Below, one piece after another: positions 25,414 to 33,340 of a stretch of 64,000 nt of DNA. This DNA is from Aestuariimicrobium soli. Lineage in GTDB: Bacteria > Actinomycetota > Actinomycetes > Propionibacteriales > Propionibacteriaceae. The notes beneath the pieces are model-generated. The model had not been told where the DNA came from, searched no databases, and saw nothing but the letters and a program-made list of their open reading frames with translations. Location of the stretch: contig NZ_JBPJSQ010000006.1 in NCBI RefSeq assembly GCF_051192575.1, forward strand, positions 532,072-596,071, in the 5' to 3' direction. Position numbers and translations under genes: made by a program. Position 1 is the first letter of the stretch; every line of letters begins with the position of its first letter.

Positions 25414-25604
25414 GTGGTCTCGGCACGGCCGCAGGCGGCCTACTCGACCGACGGAACTCAATCCTCGCTGATCGAGTAGGCGCGAGGAACGAGCGCCGTG
25501 TCGAGATCACCCACCGGCGGCTGCCCGTGGTCTCGACACGGCCGCAGGCGGCCTACTCGACCGACGGAAACGGGAGCCGCGGGCGGCCTACTCGACCGAC
25601 GGAA
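25414..25604. repeat. Cluster of GTGGTCTCGACACGG-type repeats
   Basis: A 43-base unit at 25414-25456 recurs at 25527-25569 with one visible mismatch, and its last 29 bases recur at 25576-25604. Between the first two copies, 25460-25512 read on the other strand also carries TCTCGACACGG and CCTACTCGA, so the cluster is partly palindromic. The 25,318-25,614 gap contains only this repeat patch. It lies at the convergent junction of the 603-residue gene and the histidine kinase gene. Similar GGTCTCGACACGG repeats are common as dispersed intergenic elements in high-GC actinobacteria. Confidence 0.8.
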
Positions 25605-25614
25605 ATGGGGTGAC

Positions 25615-26775
25615 CTACGCGATCGCAGGCGACGACGGCAGCGCGATCGTGAGCTCGAAACCCTCCTCCACCCGTTGCGCCCCCACATCTCCCCCGTGCG
25701 CCTCCACGATGCCGCGCACGATCGCCAGCCCCAACCCCGCACCAGGCCCGACCGCCGACTGGGCGTCGGTCGTCCGCGCGTCGCCGGCGCGCCAGCCCAC
25801 GTCGAACAGGTGCCCGAGGTCTTCGCTGGCCACGCCGGGTCCGTGGTCGAGAATGCTGATGATCAGGTGGTCGTCGGCCTCGCGGTGGTGCGCCGACACC
25901 AGGATCTCGGTGCCGACCGGCGCGTACCTGATGCCGTTGGCCAGCACGTTGCCGATGGCCCGGGTGAGTTCGCGCGGATCACCCCAGATCATGCGTCCCT
26001 CGACGTCGCGGTGCACGATGCTGACGTCGCGCGCCCTCGCCGCCTCGGACAGGTCGGCCACCGCATCGCTGACCACGTCGAGCAGGGGCACGATCTCGCG
26101 GTGCAGTTCCACCGACCCGCTCTGCAGGGTCGACAGCGCGAACAGGTCGTCGACCATGCCCGTCAGCGTGTCCACGCGCGTGCGCAGCGTGCGCACATAG
26201 GCCGACGGATCGGCCGCGTAGCCCTCGTCCAAGGCCTCGCTGACCGCCCGGATGCCCGCCAGCGGAGTGCGCAGGTCGTGCGAGATCCACGCGAAGAACT
26301 GCCGCCGGGCGGCGTCGAGGGCGGCGATCTCGTCCCGAGCCTTGGCCAGTTGCACCGACGCGTGGGCGAGTTGGGCGTGCAGGTCGGCGAACTCCCGCCA
26401 CCCCGCCTCCTGCGGCGCCGCGGCCTCGAGCACCGCACCGTCACCGAGGCTGCGGGCCGAGGCGACCAGTCGTCCGATCGAACGGCCCACGGCGCGACGC
26501 ACCAGCACCGCGGACACCGCCAGACTGATCACCGTCGCGATCCCGATCACCCACACCAGCACCGTCAGGTCGTGCACCGAGATGAACATCTCGAGCATCA
26601 CCGCGAGCACCGACGACACGATGGCCGCCACGGTCGCGGTCACCACGATGGCGAACTGGGACGACACCGGGCCCCGCCGGTTCCACCGCAGAGCGGCGAC
26701 CGCGAGCGCCATCACGACCGCCGTGCAGGCCGCCGTGGTGGCGACGATCAGGGCGATGTCGGCGAGTCCGAGCAC
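25615..26775 (-). CDS. Sensor histidine kinase
   Basis: A 386-residue membrane histidine kinase. Three hydrophobic segments lie near residues 5-28, 40-65 and 70-92, with no large extracellular domain, so it probably senses within the membrane or with short loops. A HAMP-like stretch (SIGRLVASARSLGDG) precedes the H-box SHDLRTPLAG near residue 170. The ATP-binding domain has the N-box NVLANGIRYAP, G1 DHGPGVA and G2 GAGLGLAIV. GTG at 26775 lies three bases after the response regulator stop, so the pair is co-translated. The signal is unknown; the divergent DM13/DoxX genes are likely targets. Confidence 0.9.
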   Translation of the reverse strand: MLGLADIALIVATTAACTAVVMALAVAALRWNRRGPVSSQFAIVVTATVAAIVSSVLAVMLEMFISVHDLTVLVWVIGIATVISLAVSAVLVRRAVGRSIGRLVASARSLGDGAVLEAAAPQEAGWREFADLHAQLAHASVQLAKARDEIAALDAARRQFFAWISHDLRTPLAGIRAVSEALDEGYAADPSAYVRTLRTRVDTLTGMVDDLFALSTLQSGSVELHREIVPLLDVVSDAVADLSEAARARDVSIVHRDVEGRMIWGDPRELTRAIGNVLANGIRYAPVGTEILVSAHHREADDHLIISILDHGPGVASEDLGHLFDVGWRAGDARTTDAQSAVGPGAGLGLAIVRGIVEAHGGDVGAQRVEEGFELTIALPSSPAIA

Positions 26776-26778
26776 GGC

Positions 26779-27471
26779 TCACTCCTTCCCGTGGGGCGTG
26801 AACCGGTATCCGGCCCCCCACTGGGTGCGCAGGTAGATGGGGTGGCGCGGCTCGGGCTCGATCTTCTCGCGCAGCCGGCGCACGTGCACGGTCACGGTGG
26901 TCGGATCGCCGAAGTCCCACCCCCAGACCTCGCCGAGCAGGTCGTCGCGAGACACCACCCGCCCCGGATGCTGCACCAGGTGCAGCAGCAGCTCGTACTC
27001 CCGGGCACTCAGCGCGATCTCGGCACCCCCGCGCCACGCCCGCCGGTGCGCCGGGTCGATGCGAAAGTCGCCCACCACAAAGGGAACACCTGGGCTCGAC
27101 GGCGAATGCCGCCGCAGCTGGGCCTGCATGCGCAGGTGCAGTTCCTTCATCGAGAACGGTTTGGTCAGGTAGTCGTCGGCGCCGCGCTGCAGCCCCGCGA
27201 TCCGCTGGTCGACGTGCCCCAGCGCGGTCAGCATGATCACCGGTATGTCGGACGACCGCCGCACCTGCCGGCACAGCTCGTCCCCGGAGACCCCCGGCAG
27301 CATCCGGTCGACGACGAGCAGATCGGGCAGCCGCTCGTCCAGCGCGCGGGCCGCGTCGGAGCCGTCGCTGTACGGCTCGACCGCCCACCCCTGGGCGCGC
27401 AGGTAGTCGCAGACGACGGTGCGCACGGTGGCGTCGTCCTCCACGAACATCACCCGCGGACTGATCTCCAT
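26779..27471 (-). CDS. OmpR/PhoB-family response regulator
   Basis: 230 residues. The receiver domain has the acidic pocket VEDD near residue 10, the phospho-acceptor Asp in LLVVDRM near 55 and Lys in LTKPFSM near 105. A winged-helix DNA-binding domain follows (LSAREYELLLHLVQHPGRVV, then VTVHVRRLREKIE and a terminal GAGYRF). It is the first gene of the two-gene operon with the histidine kinase. It is divergent from the DM13 gene, and an inverted repeat at 27509-27532 in the shared gap is a candidate binding site. Confidence 0.93.
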   Translation of the reverse strand: MEISPRVMFVEDDATVRTVVCDYLRAQGWAVEPYSDGSDAARALDERLPDLLVVDRMLPGVSGDELCRQVRRSSDIPVIMLTALGHVDQRIAGLQRGADDYLTKPFSMKELHLRMQAQLRRHSPSSPGVPFVVGDFRIDPAHRRAWRGGAEIALSAREYELLLHLVQHPGRVVSRDDLLGEVWGWDFGDPTTVTVHVRRLREKIEPEPRHPIYLRTQWGAGYRFTPHGKE

Positions 27472-27508
27472 GCCGTTCAGGCTACGGGCCGCCGCTCGTC
27501 CGGGCCGC

Positions 27509-27532
27509 GGTTCTTACAGCCCTGAAAGAACC
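27509..27532. promoter_or_regulatory. Candidate response-regulator site
   Basis: GGTTCTT and AAGAACC form a perfect seven-base inverted repeat around ACAGCCCTGA in the gap between the divergent response regulator and DM13 genes. A binding role is inferred from position only. Confidence 0.4.
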
Positions 27533-27614
27533 AGCGGACGATCACCCCGGCCCCCGTTTGATGGTGCAGGTGGCGGCCACTCGGGTCGTCCGCCTCCTGC
27601 GAAAGGTGTCTCCC

Positions 27615-28118
27615 ATGAAGAACACGAAACTCCTCAAGCTGGCCTCGGTGGGCCTGGCCGGCCTCGCGCTGTCGTTCTCGCTGGCCGCGTGTGGCGGCGA
27701 CTCGATGAGCGGCTCGTCGTCGATGCCGATGAACTCCTCGAGCATGCCCATGGAGTCGACGTCGTCGATGCCGATGGAGTCGACGTCGAGCATGCCGATG
27801 GAGTCGTCGGCCGCGATGGTGTCCGGATCGTTCGAGGGCCTCAACGGCAAGAAGGTCGCCGGCATGGTGACCATCGAGGGGTCGATGGTGAAGCTCACCG
27901 GTTTCTCGTCGGACGAAGGCCCCGACCTGCACCTGTACCTCACCAAGGGTACGGACGAGGCCGCGGTCGAGCAGGGCATGCGGATCGACAAGGTGGCCTT
28001 TGACAAGGCCGAACAGTCGTTCACCCTGTCGGGGGTCGACGTCTCGGGCTACACCAACGTGGTCGTTCACTGCGACAAGGCCAAGGCGGTCTTCGGCGCG
28101 GCGACGCTCGGGTCATGA
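27615..28118 (+). CDS. DM13-domain lipoprotein with Met/Ser-rich spacer
   Basis: 167 residues from ATG at 27615. The signal peptide ends in the lipobox LAAC, so the mature protein is tethered outside the membrane. A spacer at residues about 33-72 repeats SSMPMEST-like units and is exceptionally rich in Met and Ser, a composition seen in proteins that bind soft metals such as copper. The DM13 domain follows (GSFEGLNGKKVAGMVTIEG, GPDLHLYLTKG, and VVVHCDKAKAVFGAATL with the conserved Cys). DM13 is thought to have a redox role. The stop overlaps the DoxX start (ATGA), and the divergent two-component genes may control it. Confidence 0.85.
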   Translation: MKNTKLLKLASVGLAGLALSFSLAACGGDSMSGSSSMPMNSSSMPMESTSSMPMESTSSMPMESSAAMVSGSFEGLNGKKVAGMVTIEGSMVKLTGFSSDEGPDLHLYLTKGTDEAAVEQGMRIDKVAFDKAEQSFTLSGVDVSGYTNVVVHCDKAKAVFGAATLGS

Positions 28119-28612
28119 GCGACTCTCCGATGACGCGGGCGCCGGGCCTCGCGCGGATGGCGCGGGTTCCGGCCCTTGCGCGGGTGGCGGGCGTGGCGGC
28201 GGTGGCCGCCCGCCTGACCTTAGGGGTGTTGTGGGTGCTGGAGGGGATCACCAAGTATCGCGCCCACTTCGGCGCCGCCGACATCGGCTTCCTGGTCAGC
28301 GGGTCCGAGACCAACGAGCGCATTCCCGGCTACTTCGAGTGGCTGGCGCACGCGGTGATGAGTCCGCTGCGGGTGCCGCTGGGCTTCGCGATGCCCGCCG
28401 TCGAGGTCGCGCTGGGGTTGGCGCTGATTCTCGGGGTGCTGCCGCTGGCGGCGGCGCTCGCCTCGATCGCCCTGCTCGCCACCTACTGGTCGGGTGACCT
28501 GCTGATCGCGCAGTACCCGGTGATGCTGCTGCTGTCGGCTGGCATGGTCATGGCCCCGAAAGTCTCCGGGCGCTGGGGAATCACCAGTCTGTGGCGCAGG
28601 CGACGTGCGTGA
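28115..28612 (+). CDS. DoxX-family membrane protein
   Basis: 165 residues with four predicted membrane helices (near residues 22-45, 85-105, 105-125 and 130-150). The pattern RLTLGVLWVLEGITKYRAHF early in the protein, with Gly-Ile-Thr-Lys after the first helix, is typical of DoxX-like proteins. Start ATG at 28115 overlaps the DM13 stop, so the two are co-translated. DoxX proteins are associated with thiol and quinone redox chemistry; the pairing with a DM13 lipoprotein supports a joint envelope redox function. The gene ends next to a long stem-loop. Confidence 0.8.
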   Translation: MSDSPMTRAPGLARMARVPALARVAGVAAVAARLTLGVLWVLEGITKYRAHFGAADIGFLVSGSETNERIPGYFEWLAHAVMSPLRVPLGFAMPAVEVALGLALILGVLPLAAALASIALLATYWSGDLLIAQYPVMLLLSAGMVMAPKVSGRWGITSLWRRRRA

Positions 28613-28613
28613 G

Positions 28614-28689
28614 CGATCCAAACCGGTGCCCTCACGGAAGATCTCGTCAAAAAAGACAAGATCGTCCCTGACAGCACCGGTTTGGATCG
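28614..28689. terminator. Long stem-loop between convergent genes
   Basis: A perfect 16-base inverted repeat (28614-28629 with 28674-28689) is extended by 19 more bases per arm with 14 matches, giving a stem of about 35 bp and a loop of six A. It sits between the ends of the DoxX and sulfatase genes and can act as a bidirectional terminator. Its outer arm resembles the hairpin at 46748-46826. Confidence 0.75.
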
Positions 28690-28700
28690 GTCGGGCGTGA

Positions 28701-30119
28701 TCACGCGCCAGGCGTCCGCCCGACCAACCGCTCCGACGGCTGCACATAGCTGTCGAGACCCGACCGCCCCCGCCACACCGGGTGCACCTGCCCATACCCC
28801 GACACCGGACGGTCCCAGCCCGAGGCCCCAGCACGCTCGTGCTCGGCGAACCACTCCTCCAGCCGCACTCGCCATCGCTCCTCGACCGGGGCACTTGCCG
28901 GCACGCCCGCCAGGTTCACCCGCTCCCCGGGGTCGTGCTCGCGGTCGTACAGCTCGGCCGAGCCATCCGCACGAGCCACGTACTTCCAGCGCCCGTCGGT
29001 GATCATCCGCCCGCCGCCGTACTCCGAGTGCACCACCACGACCTCCTCGCCCGACTCGCGCTCCCCCAGCAGCACGTCGGCGAACGATTCCGCGGCCGCC
29101 CACCGGTCCTCGTCCGGGGTGACGCCGGCCAGTTCGCACAGCGTCGGGTGCAGCCCGGTGGCCGACAGCAGCGCGGCGGAACGACCGGTTCGTCCGCCGG
29201 GCACGTGCGCCACGCACGGCACCCGCACCGACGAGTCGAAGAAGTTGAGCGGCCAGGTGCCGTTGCCCTTGCCCCAGATGCCGCCGTGGCCGCAGGCGAA
29301 CCCGTTGTCGGAGAGGTAGACGACCACGGTCTCGCCGGCCACGCCCTGCTCCGCGAGCGCCGCCCGAATCCGGCCGAGACCGCGGTCCACGGCCGTGAGC
29401 GAGGCGCAGTAACCCCGCAGCGCCGGCAGCGGATCGGCGAAGTCGGCGTCGAAGTCGTCCCGGTTCTTGGCCCACTCGTGGCGGTCCTCGCGGGGCACTG
29501 AGTCGAACGTGCAGTCGGCATAGAGCGCCAGGTCGTCGGCGAGGTGCTGGTCGGCCCCCCACGGGGTGTGCGGGGCGGTGTAGTTGACCTGCAGGTAGAA
29601 CGGACGCTCCCGGTCGCGCTCGGCCAAATACCCCAGGGCCTCCTCGGTGATGGCGTCGGTCAGGTACCGGGGCTCGGTCGCCTCGCTGCCGTCGGCCGCC
29701 CAGATCGGCGCATTCTTGTAGGCCCCGCCGCCGTAGCGGTGGGCCCACCAGTGCTCGAACCCCGGCGCGGGCTGGCGCGAGTCGCCCACGTGCCACTTGC
29801 CGACCATCGCGCACTGGTACCCCGCCCGGGCCAGCACCTCGGGCGTGGTGGGTTGCCCGTCGAGGTAGTGGTCCGGACGAGCCTGCGGGTTGCGGCCCCC
29901 GACGAGCCAGTCGTGCACCCCGTGGGCCGACGGCGTGCGCCCGGTCAGCAGCGATGCCCGCGCCGGCGAACACACCGGCGAGGCGCAGTGGAACTGCTCG
30001 AGCTCGAGCGACTCCTCGAGCAGCGTCGCCAGGTGGGGCATGACCAGTTCGGGCATGCGATGGGGCATGGCCCACGGGCCCTGGTCATCGGTCTGGATGA
30101 TGACGAAGTTGCGCATCAC
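28701..30119 (-). CDS. Sulfatase (formylglycine-dependent)
   Basis: 472 residues of the alkaline-phosphatase-like sulfatase family, which removes sulfate esters from sugars. The activating motif CSPARASLLTGR near residue 48 holds the Cys that becomes formylglycine. Metal ligands are expected in QTDDQG near the start and in YLSDNGFACGHGG near residue 270. No signal peptide, so it probably acts in the cytoplasm on imported sugars. The start overlaps the stop of the sugar permease gene (ATGA), which makes it the last gene of the ABC transporter operon. A modifying enzyme is needed in trans and is not in this window. Confidence 0.9.
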   Translation of the reverse strand: MMRNFVIIQTDDQGPWAMPHRMPELVMPHLATLLEESLELEQFHCASPVCSPARASLLTGRTPSAHGVHDWLVGGRNPQARPDHYLDGQPTTPEVLARAGYQCAMVGKWHVGDSRQPAPGFEHWWAHRYGGGAYKNAPIWAADGSEATEPRYLTDAITEEALGYLAERDRERPFYLQVNYTAPHTPWGADQHLADDLALYADCTFDSVPREDRHEWAKNRDDFDADFADPLPALRGYCASLTAVDRGLGRIRAALAEQGVAGETVVVYLSDNGFACGHGGIWGKGNGTWPLNFFDSSVRVPCVAHVPGGRTGRSAALLSATGLHPTLCELAGVTPDEDRWAAAESFADVLLGERESGEEVVVVHSEYGGGRMITDGRWKYVARADGSAELYDREHDPGERVNLAGVPASAPVEERWRVRLEEWFAEHERAGASGWDRPVSGYGQVHPVWRGRSGLDSYVQPSERLVGRTPGA

Positions 30120-31006
30120 TTGACGCTACCGGCGGTGATGCCACTCGTGAACCAGCGCTGCCCGACCAGGAAGATGATTGCCACCGGAATGCTCATCATC
30201 AGAATCGCGGCCATCAACAGGTTCCACTGGGTGCTGTTCTCCTGGTAGAAGATCGTCAGCCCCAATTGCAGCGTGCGCATCTGACTCGACCGCACGATGA
30301 TCAGCGGCCACAGGAAGTCATTCCACGCCGACTGGAAGGCCAGGACGGTCACCACGGCCACGGCGGGCAGGGTGAGGGGCGTGTAGATGCGGGCGAAGAT
30401 GCGGAACTCCGAGGCGCCGTCGACGCGGGCGGCCTGCCCGATCTCGTCGGGCAGATCGGCGTAGAACTGCCGCATCAGGAAGATCGCCAGCGCCGACACC
30501 AGGTGCGGCAGCATCAGCGCGAAATAGCTGTCGAGCATGCCCTGGCCGCCCTGCCCGAACAGGTCGTTGCCATTCAGCAGCGGGGTGCGGGTGACCATCA
30601 CGAACAGCGGGATCATCACGACCTCGCCCGGCAGCACCAGCAGCGACACCAGGAACATCAGCAGCGTCTTCGATTCCGGCAGCGGCGTCTTGGCTAGCGC
30701 ATACCCCGCCATGCAACTCAGCACGATCTGCGACAGCGCCGACACGATCGTGATCAGCGCCGAGTTCACGAAGAACAACCCGAAGTCGGACGACGCCAGG
30801 GCTCGTCCGAAGTTGCCGAATTCGAGACGACTCGGCACCGACGTGGTCGACTCACCGGTGGGGGTGAGCGCGACCATCACGATGTAGAGCATCGGCATCA
30901 GGTAGAGCGCCACCAGCACCAACGCGATGACGTGCGAGAACGCCATGCCGGCGTGCTTGCGGGCCACGCCGGGGCGATGACGGGCTGGGGTCTGGATGTC
31001 AGGCAT
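30116..31006 (-). CDS. Sugar ABC transporter permease, MalG type
   Basis: 296 residues with six predicted membrane helices. The ATPase-docking loop has the EAA-type pattern EIGQAARVDGASEFRIFARIYTPL split around residue 195. The N-terminal ~20 residues are cytoplasmic. It overlaps the MalF-type gene by eight bases and the sulfatase gene by four. No ATPase gene is in the operon, so a shared MsiK-like ATPase elsewhere in the genome is expected. Confidence 0.92.
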   Translation of the reverse strand: MPDIQTPARHRPGVARKHAGMAFSHVIALVLVALYLMPMLYIVMVALTPTGESTTSVPSRLEFGNFGRALASSDFGLFFVNSALITIVSALSQIVLSCMAGYALAKTPLPESKTLLMFLVSLLVLPGEVVMIPLFVMVTRTPLLNGNDLFGQGGQGMLDSYFALMLPHLVSALAIFLMRQFYADLPDEIGQAARVDGASEFRIFARIYTPLTLPAVAVVTVLAFQSAWNDFLWPLIIVRSSQMRTLQLGLTIFYQENSTQWNLLMAAILMMSIPVAIIFLVGQRWFTSGITAGSVK

Positions 31007-31925
31007 TCGTCCTCCTGGTGGAACGCAGTTCCTGGGCGATGCGCAGGGGCAGGGCGACGACCACCACGAAGAGGAACATCAGCACCCCCACGGCCGAGGC
31101 CTGGCCGATGTTGAGGCTCAGGAAGGCCGCCTCGTACATGTGGAAGACCACCGTGCGGGTCTGCTGCAGCGGCCCACCCTGGGTCATCACGTACGACTGG
31201 GTGAACATCTGCAGACCACCCATGAACCACGTGACCGCCACGAAGAACAGCGGGTTGCGCATCTGCGGAATGATCACGTCCTTGAGGCGGTACCACCAGC
31301 TGGCGCCGTCAACGTGGGAGGCCTCGATCAGTTCCTCGGGAACGGCCTTGAGGCCGGCCAGCAGGATGATCATGAAGTAGCCGAGGTTGCGCCACATCGA
31401 CATCAGCATGATCGACGGCATCGCCAGCCCGGGCTGGGTGAGGAAGTTGACCGTGTCGATGCCCATCCCCCGCAGCGCGGCGTTGATGGGGCCGAGATAG
31501 GGGTCGTAGAGGAACGACCACAGCAGCGCGACCACCACGTACGACATCGCCTGCGGCAGGTAGATCACCGTGCGCATGACCGCCCCGCCGACCAGCGGCC
31601 GGTTGAACAGCATGGCGACCATGAACGCCACCACCAGGCCGAGCACGACCTGCCCGACGGCGAAGTAGAACGTGTTGCCGATCGACTTCACGAAATCGGG
31701 ATCACCGAACAGGGCGCGGTAGTTGTCGAACCCGACGAAGGTGGGTGCCGACAGCAGGTCGTACTTGGTGAACGACAGCACCGCCGCCATCACCAGCGGG
31801 ATGACCGTGGTGATGAGCAGCAGCAGCATGCCCGGGGCGAGCAGCAGCCGCCCCGCCCGACGCTGGCTGCGTTCGAGGTCGGGGTGGTTCACCCGCTGAC
31901 GGGTCGCGAGAAGGGTCGCCGTCAT
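30999..31925 (-). CDS. Sugar ABC transporter permease, MalF type
   Basis: 308 residues from ATG at 31925, which overlaps the stop of the solute-binding gene by four bases (ATGA). Six membrane helices are predicted, and the docking loop contains ELIEASHVDGASWWYRLKDV near residue 210. A longer upstream frame runs through the solute-binding gene and is rejected. It pairs with the MalG-type permease to form the membrane channel. Confidence 0.92.
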   Translation of the reverse strand: MTATLLATRQRVNHPDLERSQRRAGRLLLAPGMLLLLITTVIPLVMAAVLSFTKYDLLSAPTFVGFDNYRALFGDPDFVKSIGNTFYFAVGQVVLGLVVAFMVAMLFNRPLVGGAVMRTVIYLPQAMSYVVVALLWSFLYDPYLGPINAALRGMGIDTVNFLTQPGLAMPSIMLMSMWRNLGYFMIILLAGLKAVPEELIEASHVDGASWWYRLKDVIIPQMRNPLFFVAVTWFMGGLQMFTQSYVMTQGGPLQQTRTVVFHMYEAAFLSLNIGQASAVGVLMFLFVVVVALPLRIAQELRSTRRTNA

Positions 31926-33199
31926 GAGAGCGAGTCGAGCTTCGCGTCGATGGCCTTCAGAGTGTCCTCGACCGTGGCCGATCCGCGCAGGGCCGGCTCG
32001 AGCAGGTCCTTCACGGCGGGGCCGAGCTGCATCATCTTGGGGCTGCGCGGCTGCGAGGTGGTGTTGTCGGCCGAGGCCATCACGGTCTTCAGCTCGCCGG
32101 TCAGCCAGCTGGCGTCGGCGAGGTCCTTGCGCGGGGGCAGGGTTCCCCACAGGTTGTCGATCTCGTTCAGCTGGTCCTTGCTGGTCAGGTGGGTGAGCAG
32201 CTTCCAGGCGCCGTCGGCGTCCTTGGTGGTGCGGGCGATGGCGAGCTTGTTGACCCAGGACACCGAGGTGGCATTGCCGGCCGCATCGGGCTTGAGGGCG
32301 GGGCCGACGACGATCTTGTCGACGACGTCCTTGGCGTTGTCACGGGCGTTCTGAATGGTGGCCGCGCCCGAGAAGGTCATGGCGCTGGCACCCTGGGCGA
32401 GGAACGACGGGCCGTTGCCGGACGAAACCATGTTGATGTCGCTGAGGCCGTCGGCGAAGGTGCTGGCCATGAACGTCAGCGCTTTCTTGCCCGCCTCGGA
32501 GTTGAAGGTGGCCTTGCCGTCGGCGTTGAAGTACTCGCCGCCAGCCTGCAGGAAGAGCTGCGCGAAGGCCTGCTGCACGCCGATGCTCTTGTCGAGGCCC
32601 CAGTAGATCGGGGAACGGACGCCGCCATGGTCCTTGATCTTCTGGGCGGCAGCACGGAACTCGTCCCACGTGGTCGGCAGGGCGCTGACCCCGGCGGCGT
32701 CGAGCAGGTCCTTGCGGTAGATGCCCGAGCGCACGTCGGCGCCGGCGGGCACGGCGTAGAGCTTGCCGTCGTACTCGCAGTCGGTGACCATGCCCTCGAA
32801 GAACTGGTCCTTCTGGTCCCAACCGTTGAGGCGGTCGGTGATGTCGAGCAGCGCGTTCTTGGCGGCCAGGGGTGCGGTCCAGATGCCGCCGATCACGAAG
32901 ACGTCGGGCAGGGAGTTCGACGCGGCGCCGGTGGTGATCTTCTGGAAGGCGGAGCCCCAGTCGCTGGTCTGCATCTCGACGGCGTAGCCCGAGGCCTTGG
33001 TGAAGGCGGGCAGGGCGGTCTTGGTGAAGTAGCTGGCCATGGCGTCGGTGGGGCCGAGCAGCAGCAGGCTCAGCTTCTTGGTGCCGCTGGTGGCGGCGGT
33101 GTTGCCCGCGGGGCTGGTGCAAGCGGCGAGGGCCGAGGTGGCGGCGACAGCGGTGGCGCCGGTCAGCAGGTGACGACGGGAGACGGTGATGCGGGTCAT
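31922..33199 (-). CDS. Sugar-binding lipoprotein of the ABC transporter
   Basis: 425 residues. The N-terminus carries both a twin-arginine motif (SRRHLL) and a lipobox (LAAC), so the protein is exported and lipid-anchored. The rest follows the family 1 solute-binding fold with FTKASGYAVEMQTSDWGSAF and a hinge-region pattern TSVSWVNKLAIARTTKDADG. It captures an oligosaccharide or sugar for the permeases; the sulfatase in the operon suggests a sulfated ligand. It is the first gene of the operon and is divergent from the ROK regulator. The ligand is inferred, not seen. Confidence 0.92.
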   Translation of the reverse strand: MTRITVSRRHLLTGATAVAATSALAACTSPAGNTAATSGTKKLSLLLLGPTDAMASYFTKTALPAFTKASGYAVEMQTSDWGSAFQKITTGAASNSLPDVFVIGGIWTAPLAAKNALLDITDRLNGWDQKDQFFEGMVTDCEYDGKLYAVPAGADVRSGIYRKDLLDAAGVSALPTTWDEFRAAAQKIKDHGGVRSPIYWGLDKSIGVQQAFAQLFLQAGGEYFNADGKATFNSEAGKKALTFMASTFADGLSDINMVSSGNGPSFLAQGASAMTFSGAATIQNARDNAKDVVDKIVVGPALKPDAAGNATSVSWVNKLAIARTTKDADGAWKLLTHLTSKDQLNEIDNLWGTLPPRKDLADASWLTGELKTVMASADNTTSQPRSPKMMQLGPAVKDLLEPALRGSATVEDTLKAIDAKLDSLS

Positions 33200-33247
33200 G
33201 GTGACTCCAAACTCTGACTGGGTGCGATAATTTTCACGCGGTGTTAG

Positions 33248-33278
33248 ATATTCGCTGTTCCGGGACGTGACCTGTCAA
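33248..33278 (-). promoter_or_regulatory. Candidate promoter of the ABC transporter operon
   Basis: On the minus strand TTGACA (33278-33273) and GAATAT (33253-33248) are separated by 19 bases, in an AT-richer patch between the divergent solute-binding and ROK genes. The ROK protein probably acts here; no clean operator palindrome is seen. Confidence 0.4.
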
Positions 33279-33340
33279 GGGTCCACACTGCGGAATTGAG
33301 CGAATTGAGCGAACGTGAGCGTTCGGGAGCGAGGAAGCTG

